A DNA stretch of 7,008 bases, taken from Thermohalobaculum sp039026295. GTDB taxonomy: Bacteria > Pseudomonadota > Alphaproteobacteria > Rhodobacterales > Rhodobacteraceae. The stretch covers positions 1 to 7,008 of the forward strand of contig JBCCMP010000276.1 in the NCBI GenBank assembly GCA_039026295.1, written 5' to 3'. Below are positions 1 through 6,811 of this stretch, one piece after another; position 1 is the first letter of the stretch; each line of letters opens with the position of its first letter. A program made the translations under genes and the position numbers. The notes beneath the pieces are model-generated. The model did no database searches. It had not been told where the DNA came from and worked only from the letters and a program-made list of their open reading frames with translations.

Positions 1-1
1 C

Positions 2-1090
2 CAAACAACGCCAGCGGCGATACCACCGGGTGGATTTGATCCGTCTGGTCCGGTCAAAATCGCACTCCTTACACCAGCTAGCGCATCGAATCAGGGTGCA
101 GCTGCCCTTGGGCAGGCATTGGCGAATGCAGCGCGGATTGGCTTGGCAGATTTGGGTGACCCGCTTGTAGAGCTGGATATATACGACACCGCCGGTGATC
201 CGGCCAGAGCGACAACGGCAGCGGCAGAGGCGATTGCTGGCGGGGCTAAGATCATCCTGGGGCCGCTGTTCGGTGCGAATACCAGAGCGATAGCCAGCAC
301 GGCTGCTGCCAACAACCTGAAAGTTCTATCCTTCTCAACGGATAGCACGATTGCAGGCGGCCCTGTCTATCTGAGTGGTTTCCTCCCGGAAAAGGCTGCA
401 TCCAGGATTATGCAGTTTGCCGCCGCTCGCGGCCTTGAACCCCTTGGGATTTATTACCCGCAGACGCCAATTGGTGAAATTGCTCTGCGCGGTGCCCAGG
501 CTGCCGCCGGGCCGCGTCTTGTGTCGGTCACGGGTTATCCAAGATCGCAACAAGGGATCGAGCAAACCAGCCGCAACTTTGCCGCTGCTGCCCGATCTGC
601 CGGCGCGCGCGGGCTTTTGCTCGCCGAAAGCGGGCAGGCTCTTGCGCTGGTTGCAAGTCAGCTCCAACCCCTTGGGATTACGAACGACCGTTATCGCTTC
701 CTCGGGCTGGGTCAGTGGAATTCAAAACAGACGCTGACTATTCAGGAGCTTCAGGGCGGTTGGTTCCCGGCCCCTGATCCCAACGCGATGACGGCCTTTA
801 TTAACCGGTATCGCGAAAGATACGGATCCGTCCCACCAGCCCTGGCGGTTTTGGGATACGATGCGATGCAAATTGTCGGGCAAATGCTGGCGACGGCACG
901 TGCAAATGGGTCGAAAGATCCGTTTGCCACTGCGGTTCTTACCAGACCACAGGGTTTCCGTGGGGCTGTCGGTCCAATTCGCTTCGATGGGAGCGGTAAA
1001 GGAGAGCGTGGAATGGTTATATTGGAAGTCGGGAGCGGCTCGTTCGATGTGATCGATCCAGTTCCTGTATCGTTCGGAGCTGGCACCTGA
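2..1090 (+). CDS. Penicillin-binding protein activator-like periplasmic binding protein (5' end outside window)
   Basis: The frame is open from the first bases of the window to TGA at 1088-1090, giving 362 visible residues. It begins with a proline- and alanine-rich linker (TTPAAIPPG) and then a typical type I periplasmic-binding fold: a first strand VKIALLTP, an ILGPLFG strand-loop at about visible residue 82, a second lobe containing GIYYPQTPIGE, and YDAMQIVGQML near the end. The closest named group is the alphaproteobacterial penicillin-binding protein activators (LpoA/LppC-like, related to branched-chain amino acid binding proteins). In gamma-proteobacteria LpoA is an outer-membrane lipoprotein that stimulates a class A peptidoglycan synthase. 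A lipoprotein signal would be expected just upstream but cannot be seen. The TTG at 119 is not the true start, because the first strand and linker lie before it. The stop overlaps the proposed glnD start, and the proximity to murJ agrees with a cell-wall role. A plain ABC-transporter solute-binding protein is the main alternative. Confidence 0.85.
   Translation, partial: QTTPAAIPPGGFDPSGPVKIALLTPASASNQGAAALGQALANAARIGLADLGDPLVELDIYDTAGDPARATTAAAEAIAGGAKIILGPLFGANTRAIASTAAANNLKVLSFSTDSTIAGGPVYLSGFLPEKAASRIMQFAAARGLEPLGIYYPQTPIGEIALRGAQAAAGPRLVSVTGYPRSQQGIEQTSRNFAAAARSAGARGLLLAESGQALALVASQLQPLGITNDRYRFLGLGQWNSKQTLTIQELQGGWFPAPDPNAMTAFINRYRERYGSVPPALAVLGYDAMQIVGQMLATARANGSKDPFATAVLTRPQGFRGAVGPIRFDGSGKGERGMVILEVGSGSFDVIDPVPVSFGAGT
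1076..1079 (+). promoter_or_regulatory. Ribosome binding site supporting a CTG start of glnD
   Basis: GGAG lies 7 bases upstream of CTG 1087-1089, inside the last codons of the preceding gene. This is the best Shine-Dalgarno match I found ahead of the GlnD reading frame. By contrast, no purine-rich site precedes the in-frame GTG at 1378. It is the main sequence argument for a CTG start. Confidence 0.5.
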
Positions 1091-3924
1091 GCACAGAGCC
1101 GATCCACGCCGCAGCTCCGGCAAGCCGCAGTTCATGGCCCGGCAGTACGTTTGCCGGGCTTTCACATCTTCTCGACCGACCAAGCACATTTGCTGACCAT
1201 CAGGACCTGATTTCACAGATCGATCAATTCGCTGATCGCTCCGATGATGAAAATGAACTGCAGTGCTTCGTCCTGGAGCTGCTGCGGCAGGCATTAGTCG
1301 ATGGTCGCGATGCCGTTCGCGCCGCCTTCCTGGAAAAACCTTACGCGGGGCTAAGGTGCGCCCGTAGCTACACACATGTGACGGATTGTGTCGTCGCAGC
1401 ATTGATGCACTTCGTGACGACTCACCTACATCCCCTTTCGGTTCCGACGAAAGCCGAACAACTTTCAATTGTAGCTGTCGGCGGCTATGGGCGCGGAGAA
1501 ATGGCTCCATTCTCTGATGTCGATCTGCTGTTTCTGACCCCTTACAAACAGACCGCCTGGACCGAAAGCGTTATCGAGAGCACGCTTTATCGTCTGTGGG
1601 ATCTGAAGCTGAAAATCGGCCAATCAACCCGATCGGTTGACGACTGTATTCGGCTTGCCAAAGGTGACTTTACGATCCGGACAGCACTTCTGGAGCAGCG
1701 TTTTCTTTGGGGCGATCAGGCGCCGTTCGAAACGCTCGATCAGCGGCTGTGGTCAGACCTTTTCGAGCGCACTCAGGCGGAATTTGTTGAAGCAAAGATG
1801 TCTGAGCGCGACGCGCGCCATAAGCGCCATGGAGGATCTCGCTACCTTTTGGAGCCGAACCTGAAGGAATCCAAGGGTGGATTGCGTGATCTCCAGACTC
1901 TGCATTGGATTTCGAAATACATCTATCACACCGGCACAGCCTGGGATCTGGTTGAAATGGGTGTGTTTCAACATGACGAGGTCCAGCGTTTCGCTGACGC
2001 GTCAAAATTTATATGGGCCGTGCGCTGCCACCTGCATGATCTGACAGGACGCGCACAGGAACAGTTAACCTTCGACAGGCAGGTCGAGATCGCCGAACGC
2101 ATGGGCTACAGCGGTTGCGATGGCCGCCGTGCCGTTGAGCATTTCATGCACGCCTACTTCCGACATGCCAAGGCGGTTGGTGATCTGACACGGATCTTTT
2201 CTGCGGCGCTCGAGGCGCAAAACTCGAAAAGTTTGCCCAGTTTCTCGGTTCTGCTGCAGGCGTTGAGTTTCAGAACAGACAAGCGGTCGGAGAATGAACC
2301 GTTTGCCGTCGAAGGCGGCCGACTGACGGTGCGAATTGACACGGCCTTTATCGACGACCCGATAAACATCTTACAGCTTTTCCGCGAAGCGGCGCGCATG
2401 GACGCCAAGATCCACCCGGCGGCAATGCGTTTGGTGACACAGAACCTGGATGTCATCGACGACCAACTGCGATCTAGTCCAGCGGCAAACGCACTGTTTC
2501 TGGATATTCTTTGTGAGCCGGATCACGCTGAATCGACACTTCGCCTGATGAATGAGACTGAAGTTCTGGGGCGTTTCATCCCGGAATTTGGTCGCATTGT
2601 CGCGATGATGCAGTTCAACATGTACCATCACTTTACGGTTGATGAGCATACGTTGCGCACAATTGGCGAACTGAACGAGATCGAGCAAGGAGAAGCCACC
2701 GAGGCGCTGCCGGTCGCAACAGAGATCATAAAGGGCGGGGTCAATCGCAGGGTTCTTTATGTTGCCCTCTTGCTTCACGATATCGGCAAGGGTGACGAGC
2801 GCGATCATTCCGAATTCGGTGCGGAGATCGCCGCCTCCGTTTGTCCAAGACTAGGCCTGACCGACGCGGAAACCGAGACGGTCGTTTGGCTTGTACGCCA
2901 TCATCTTTTGATGTCGGATACCGCGCAAAAGCGCGATATCTCTGATCCGCGCACAGTTTCTGATTTCGCCGCGCAGGTGCGCAGCCCTCAGCGCCTGCGC
3001 CTGCTTCTGGTCCTGACAGTATGCGACATTCGCGGAGTTGGGCCCGATGTCTGGAACAACTGGAAAGCCCAACTGCTTCGGAACCTCTACTGGGACACAA
3101 GGGATATCCTCACGGGCGGCGCCGAACAGGCCAGCCGCGCCCACCGTGTCCAAGCTGCGCGCAAGGAGCTTGCGCAATATCTCACAGATTGGTCTGAAGA
3201 TGCGCGCGAAGCTGAGCTGGCAAGGCATGCGGCGCATTACTGGCTCGGCCTCGACACCCGCACTCACAAGATCCTTGCGGATCTCGGCCGGAGCATCGGC
3301 GACGCCCCCATTGCGAGCAAGTTCCTACCAGATGAAACGCGTGATGCCACCAAGGCCTGTCTGCACATGTCGGATCATCCTGGGATTTTTGCCCGCATGG
3401 CAGGTGCGTTCGCGATTGCAGGTGCCAACGTCGTGGACGCACGCAGCTACACCACGAACGACGGCATGGCGACTTCCGTCTTCTGGCTTCAAGACCGCGA
3501 CGGCAAACCATATGCATCCAGCCGCCTGTCACGGCTTTCGAAGACAATCGAACGGACGCTGAAGGGCGAGGTAATTGCACGAAATGAGATTGAGGAACGC
3601 ACCAAGATCAAAGCACGTGAAAGCCGGTTTACTGTTCCGACCCGGATCGTATTTGATAACGAAGCTTCGGACTTGTTTACGGTCATCGAGGTAAATGCCC
3701 GTGACAGGCTGGGTCTTTTGCATGAACTGACCCGAACGACGGCTGACCTGAATCTGAATATAGTCTCAGCGATTATCGCCACCTATGGTGAGCACGCAGT
3801 CGATGTTTTTTATGTAAAGGACCTTTTCGGCCACAAGATCAGGTCTAAGGCAAAGATGGCTCTCATCGAACGCCGCCTCATTGAGGCTGTCGAAGGCACG
3901 CGCGCGCATCGCCGCGCTGGCTAA
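1087..3924 (+). CDS. glnD: Bifunctional [protein-PII] uridylyltransferase/uridylyl-removing enzyme GlnD, probable CTG start
   Basis: GlnD is the cytoplasmic nitrogen sensor. It adds UMP to PII proteins (GlnB/GlnK) when glutamine is low and removes it when glutamine is high. From CTG 1087 the product is 945 residues, normal for the family. In order it shows a nucleotidyltransferase domain with GGYGRGEMAPFSDVDLLF at 132-149 (metal-binding D144 and D146); a helical PII-uridylyltransferase region with KGGLRDLQ and RRAVEHFM; an HD domain with H521, LLHDIGKG (H564, D565), H605/H606 and D647; and two C-terminal glutamine-sensing ACT domains at about 755-830 (DHPGIFARMAGAFAIAGANV) and 864-938 (RDRLGLLHELTRT). 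The frame is open from 1000 but has no ATG, GTG or TTG before GTG 1378. Starting at 1378 would remove 97 residues that look like GlnD (LLDRPSTFADHQDL, SYTHVTD). CTG 1087 overlaps the upstream stop as CTGA, behind GGAG. murJ follows after 2 bases. The function is near certain; the exact start is not. Confidence 0.95.
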   Translation: MSTEPIHAAAPASRSSWPGSTFAGLSHLLDRPSTFADHQDLISQIDQFADRSDDENELQCFVLELLRQALVDGRDAVRAAFLEKPYAGLRCARSYTHVTDCVVAALMHFVTTHLHPLSVPTKAEQLSIVAVGGYGRGEMAPFSDVDLLFLTPYKQTAWTESVIESTLYRLWDLKLKIGQSTRSVDDCIRLAKGDFTIRTALLEQRFLWGDQAPFETLDQRLWSDLFERTQAEFVEAKMSERDARHKRHGGSRYLLEPNLKESKGGLRDLQTLHWISKYIYHTGTAWDLVEMGVFQHDEVQRFADASKFIWAVRCHLHDLTGRAQEQLTFDRQVEIAERMGYSGCDGRRAVEHFMHAYFRHAKAVGDLTRIFSAALEAQNSKSLPSFSVLLQALSFRTDKRSENEPFAVEGGRLTVRIDTAFIDDPINILQLFREAARMDAKIHPAAMRLVTQNLDVIDDQLRSSPAANALFLDILCEPDHAESTLRLMNETEVLGRFIPEFGRIVAMMQFNMYHHFTVDEHTLRTIGELNEIEQGEATEALPVATEIIKGGVNRRVLYVALLLHDIGKGDERDHSEFGAEIAASVCPRLGLTDAETETVVWLVRHHLLMSDTAQKRDISDPRTVSDFAAQVRSPQRLRLLLVLTVCDIRGVGPDVWNNWKAQLLRNLYWDTRDILTGGAEQASRAHRVQAARKELAQYLTDWSEDAREAELARHAAHYWLGLDTRTHKILADLGRSIGDAPIASKFLPDETRDATKACLHMSDHPGIFARMAGAFAIAGANVVDARSYTTNDGMATSVFWLQDRDGKPYASSRLSRLSKTIERTLKGEVIARNEIEERTKIKARESRFTVPTRIVFDNEASDLFTVIEVNARDRLGLLHELTRTTADLNLNIVSAIIATYGEHAVDVFYVKDLFGHKIRSKAKMALIERRLIEAVEGTRAHRRAG
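1136..1162 (+). terminator. Terminator-like or attenuator-like hairpin in the activator-glnD junction
   Basis: A perfect 8-base inverted repeat, GCCCGGCA at 1137-1144 and TGCCGGGC at 1152-1159, encloses a 7-base loop. A G-T wobble at 1136/1160 can extend the stem to 9 pairs. It is followed only by a short T run (TTT at 1160-1162, then CACATCTTCT). It begins 46 bases after the stop of the activator gene, a usual place for an intrinsic terminator. However, it also falls inside the N-terminal codons of glnD if the CTG start is right. The weak T tract suggests partial termination or attenuation at most. Confidence 0.4.
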
Positions 3925-3926
3925 CC

Positions 3927-5480
3927 GTGTCTTCCCGGCCAATCCGCCTCGTCCTGGGATTCCTGACAGTTGGTTTCTGGACATTGGCCAGCCGAATTCT
4001 TGGGTTCGTCCGCGAGGTGATGATCGTAAGTTTTCTGGGGTCGGGACCAGTTGCCGAAGCGTTCTTCGTCGCCTTCCGCCTTCCCAACATGTTCCGCCGA
4101 TTCTTCGCGGAAGGAGCCTTAAACACTGCATTCGTGCCATTATTTGCGAAAACCTTAGAGGCCGATGGCGAGGATGCCGCACGGCGCTTTGGACAGGAGG
4201 CTTTTAGCAGCCTGTTTGTTGTCCTGATCACGTTAACGCTGCTGGCGCAACTCGTGATGCCTTGGCTTGTCTACGCGCTGGCATCCGGGTTCGCAGACAC
4301 GGGGCGTTTCGAACTGACAATCACCTTCGCGCGCATACTGTTCCCCTACATTCTCTTTATATCGCTTGCGGCCTTGCTCTCAGGGATCCTGAATTCGTTT
4401 GGCCGGTTCGCGGCAGCTGCAGCAGCGCCGATTTTGCTGAACATTATTCTGGTTGCAGCGATGCTTCTGGCCTGGTTGCTGGAATACCCAATCGGGTTTG
4501 CGCTGGTGTGGGGTGCGGCCTTGGCAGGTTTGGCTCAGTTTGGACTCGTGTGGTGGGCAGCCCGTCAGCTTGGGATGGGTCTGCTGCCTGGACGTCCGCG
4601 GCTGACCCCTAAGGTCAAGCGGCTGATTATTATTGGCGGCCCGGCGCTTCTGGCCGGCGGCGTTTTGCAGATAAACCTGCTGGTCGGTACGCAGGTGGCC
4701 AGTTACTTCGAAGGAGCCGTTGTCTGGCTGGCCGTCGCTGATCGGATCTATCAGTTGCCATTGGGGCTGGTCGGGGTCGCCATTGGAGTCGTTTTGCTGC
4801 CCGAACTGTCCCGCCGCCACCGCGCCGGCGATAGTCCGGGCACGCGCGACTCCATGAACCGGGCTGCTGAATTCTCTTCTGCGCTGATCCTGCCCGCAAC
4901 CGTTGGCCTGTTGGTCGTACCAGTTCTTGTCACTTCGGTTCTTTTCGAACGGGGGGCATTCACTCCAGTTGACACTTTGAATACGGCACAAGCATTGATG
5001 ATCTACGCCATCGGTCTGCCAGCATTTGTCCTGCAAAAAGTCCTGCAACCGGCCTACTTTGCCCGAGAGGACACCAAGACTCCTTTAAACTTTGCGCTTG
5101 TCTCGATGCTTGTGAATCTCGTGGTTGCGATCGGCCTTGCGCCACTCGTCGGATTCATTGCCGCTGCAATTGCAACGACCTTGGCCGCATGGGTTAATCT
5201 GGTTTTGCTGATGCGCGGGTTGCGCGAACTGGACGACGATTTGACATTGGATTCAGGACTTCGGCACCGACTACCACGGATTTTTATCGCTTCGATCGCA
5301 ATGGGCGCACTTGTTCTTGGAATTTGCGAAATGCTACAGAACTTCGTATCCACTCACCCCGTAATTTCTCTGGTTGGGATTGTTGTTTTTGCGGTTACAG
5401 CTTATGGCTGTATTGTGGTTTGGTTGGGGGGCCTAAGGGTTCAGGACCTTCGGTCTGCCATCCGTAGAACACGGAGATGA
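3927..5480 (+). CDS. murJ: Lipid II flippase MurJ
   Basis: MurJ is an inner-membrane MOP-superfamily protein that flips the peptidoglycan precursor lipid II to the periplasmic face. The 517-residue product has the usual family length and a hydrophobic pattern consistent with 14 membrane segments. The N-terminus carries the signature SRILGFVRE (22-30) and AFRLPNMFRRFFAEGA (49-64). By alignment by eye to E. coli MurJ, the functional arginines correspond to R23, R29, R57 and R273 (in ADRIYQLPLG). The E. coli Asp39 position is Glu44 here. FERGAF at 340-345 is another conserved family motif. GTG 3927 is chosen because SSRPIRLVLGFLTVGFWTL directly matches the family N-terminus. It lies 2 bases after the glnD stop with no clear ribosome binding site, so translation is probably coupled to glnD. 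No convincing intrinsic terminator follows the stop. Confidence 0.96.
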   Translation: MSSRPIRLVLGFLTVGFWTLASRILGFVREVMIVSFLGSGPVAEAFFVAFRLPNMFRRFFAEGALNTAFVPLFAKTLEADGEDAARRFGQEAFSSLFVVLITLTLLAQLVMPWLVYALASGFADTGRFELTITFARILFPYILFISLAALLSGILNSFGRFAAAAAAPILLNIILVAAMLLAWLLEYPIGFALVWGAALAGLAQFGLVWWAARQLGMGLLPGRPRLTPKVKRLIIIGGPALLAGGVLQINLLVGTQVASYFEGAVVWLAVADRIYQLPLGLVGVAIGVVLLPELSRRHRAGDSPGTRDSMNRAAEFSSALILPATVGLLVVPVLVTSVLFERGAFTPVDTLNTAQALMIYAIGLPAFVLQKVLQPAYFAREDTKTPLNFALVSMLVNLVVAIGLAPLVGFIAAAIATTLAAWVNLVLLMRGLRELDDDLTLDSGLRHRLPRIFIASIAMGALVLGICEMLQNFVSTHPVISLVGIVVFAVTAYGCIVVWLGGLRVQDLRSAIRRTRR

Positions 5481-5560
5481 AGCTGTGTGCTGCAATGTCA
5501 TCAGGTTATCGTCGAAACGTGATGTTCGTTTGCGCTCATTGATGTCCGTAAGGGATACAG
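5481..5560 (+). other. 80-base gap between murJ and the AAA+ gene
   Basis: This is the only intergenic space of any size in the window. It contains a weak 5-pair hairpin (AAACG 5515-5519 with CGTTT 5527-5531, loop of 7) that lacks a T tract, and no convincing -35/-10 pair. A promoter for the downstream pair could sit here or within the end of murJ, or the pair could be reached by read-through from murJ. Confidence 0.4.
5551..5554 (+). promoter_or_regulatory. Ribosome binding site of the AAA+ ATPase gene
   Basis: AGGG, within TAAGGGA, lies 6 bases before ATG 5561 and fixes that start. It is a stronger initiation signal than the one ahead of murJ, which fits independent translation of this gene after the 80-base gap. 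Confidence 0.65.
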
Positions 5561-6811
5561 ATGACCGACGCCCAGCTTGATGCGCTCAAGGAAACGTTGG
5601 CTGCCGCGCCCGATAACGCTCTCCTAAGGCTCGCTGTCGTTAGGAAGTTGATGGACAATAACAATTTGTCCGAAGCGCTCGCAACTGCCTTGGATCTCGG
5701 GTCCGAGGATGTCACTAATCCGGCTGATCGTGTCCTTTTGAGCGGACTCTTTGGCCAGGCTGGGCTCACCGATAAGGTCGAACTTTTTGCGGTGAGGGAT
5801 GAACCAACCGGGACCATCGAAGAGCAGGCCAATGCTGAAATACTGGCGGATCAACCCGGAACAAGTGGTCGCGTCTTACGCCTTGTCGGTGGTGCCGACA
5901 TCGAAGACGGACCGATCAATGATTTACCTGAGCCGGAGCTTCCGGAAACTATGACGTTTGCTGACGTTGGGGGCCTGGATGAGGTTAAAAAGGATGTTCA
6001 CCGCCGGATAATTCTACCCTTTTCGCAGCCGTCTTTGGTTCAGCGGTTCCGCAAACGATCCGGCGGCGGTGTTCTGATGTATGGTCCGCCCGGTTGTGGT
6101 AAAACGCTGCTTGCCCGTGCCACCGCGGGTGAATGTGGTGCAAAGTTCGTAACCGCGCACCTGTCCGAAGTTCTGGACCCCTACATTGGCGGGTCGGAAC
6201 AACGGCTGACCCAGATTTTCCAGAACGCAAGATCCTCGACGCCATCAGTGCTTTTCTTCGACGAGATCGAAGCGCTGGGCGCAAAGCGCTCCACCTCTAC
6301 GTCGAGCCATATTTCTCAACTCGCAAGTCACTTCCTGTCAGAAATGGATGGTGTTAGTGCAAATAACGACGGTGTGCTGACGCTGGCGGCCACGAACGCT
6401 CCATGGTCGATGGACGCGGCCTTTCTGCGCCCGGGTCGGTTCGACAGGATGTTCTTTGTCCCGCCACCAGATCGTGCTGCGCGTGCTAAAATCTTCCTCC
6501 TAGAACTCGCGGATCGGCTGATACAGGATCCCATTGACGTAAATGCTCTTGCGGCGGCGACAACGGGCCGATCAGGGGCTGACCTACGGGCTATCGTTGA
6601 GATTGCATCGGATGATGCCATTGATCAGACGCTGGAGCGTGGCGAAGAGGTACCAATATCTCAGGCCATGCTTATGCGCGCTGTAGAAGAAACCCGATCC
6701 ACTGTCGCGGAATGGCTGACCACGGCCCGCAATCACGCCACCTATTCAAACCAGGGTGGGCGGTATGACGACATTCTGGTTTTCCTGGAGCAAAACGGAC
6801 GCCGCAGATGA
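5561..6811 (+). CDS. Single-ring AAA+ ATPase with TPR-like N-terminus, p97/Cdc48 D2-like motor
   Basis: I do not recognise a named gene. The 416-residue product has a helical N-terminus (about 1-78) with a TPR-like pattern (AAPDNALLRLAVVRKL, then LSEALA), an acidic proline-containing linker (about 80-130), and one classic AAA module from TFADVGGLDEVKKD at 132. Motor residues look complete: Walker A GPPGCGKT at 175-182 (K181), pore loop DPYIGG with Y208, Walker B VLFFDE at 230-235 (D234, E235), sensor 1 N279 in AATN, arginine fingers R293 and R296 in RPGRFDR, and TGRSGADL at 335-342. The resemblance is to ring two of p97/Cdc48 rather than to FtsH: there is no membrane segment or HEXXH protease motif. 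An ATP-driven remodelling or unfolding role is inferred, with the N-terminal region as a likely substrate or adaptor binding part. The stop overlaps the next start (ATGA), tying it to a membrane protein. The AAA+ class is secure; the biological role is unknown. Confidence 0.92.
   Translation: MTDAQLDALKETLAAAPDNALLRLAVVRKLMDNNNLSEALATALDLGSEDVTNPADRVLLSGLFGQAGLTDKVELFAVRDEPTGTIEEQANAEILADQPGTSGRVLRLVGGADIEDGPINDLPEPELPETMTFADVGGLDEVKKDVHRRIILPFSQPSLVQRFRKRSGGGVLMYGPPGCGKTLLARATAGECGAKFVTAHLSEVLDPYIGGSEQRLTQIFQNARSSTPSVLFFDEIEALGAKRSTSTSSHISQLASHFLSEMDGVSANNDGVLTLAATNAPWSMDAAFLRPGRFDRMFFVPPPDRAARAKIFLLELADRLIQDPIDVNALAAATTGRSGADLRAIVEIASDDAIDQTLERGEEVPISQAMLMRAVEETRSTVAEWLTTARNHATYSNQGGRYDDILVFLEQNGRRR

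Noticed and set aside
438..679. 14-base direct repeat (438-451 and 666-679)
   Set aside because: Both copies are in the same frame and encode LEPLGI and LQPLGI at similar structural positions. It is best explained as chance or shared codons, with no mobile element context.
119..1090. TTG 119 as the start of the first gene
   Set aside because: The same frame is open to the window edge, and the first strand of the binding-protein fold (VKIALLTP) plus a proline-rich linker lie upstream, so the gene is cut by the window, not started at 119.
1134..1196. 20-codon ORF from ATG 1134 that might be a leader peptide or the true glnD start
   Set aside because: It has no ribosome binding site, ends at a TGA at 1194-1196, and is out of frame with glnD. 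It would matter only if an indel is present.
722..1510. Long minus-strand ORF of 262 codons
   Set aside because: It lies antisense to the 3' part of the activator gene and the 5' part of glnD, has no recognisable domain and a composition typical of a shadow frame.
3038..3562. Plus-strand ORF of 174 codons inside glnD
   Set aside because: It lies wholly within the HD-to-ACT region of glnD in another frame, with an arginine/proline/serine-rich sequence that looks like a GC-driven shadow.
1378..3924. GTG 1378 as the glnD start
   Set aside because: It has no Shine-Dalgarno site and would begin in the middle of a conserved N-terminal segment (SYTHVTD), losing 97 residues that look like GlnD.
5461..5475. 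5-pair hairpin TCCGT/ACGGA at the end of murJ as a terminator
   Set aside because: The stem is short and no T tract follows. The same applies to the AAACG/CGTTT hairpin at 5515-5531.
5530..5558. Possible promoter TTGCGC ... GGATAC before the AAA+ gene
   Set aside because: The match to consensus is poor and the -10 box would coincide with the ribosome binding site, leaving no room for a leader.
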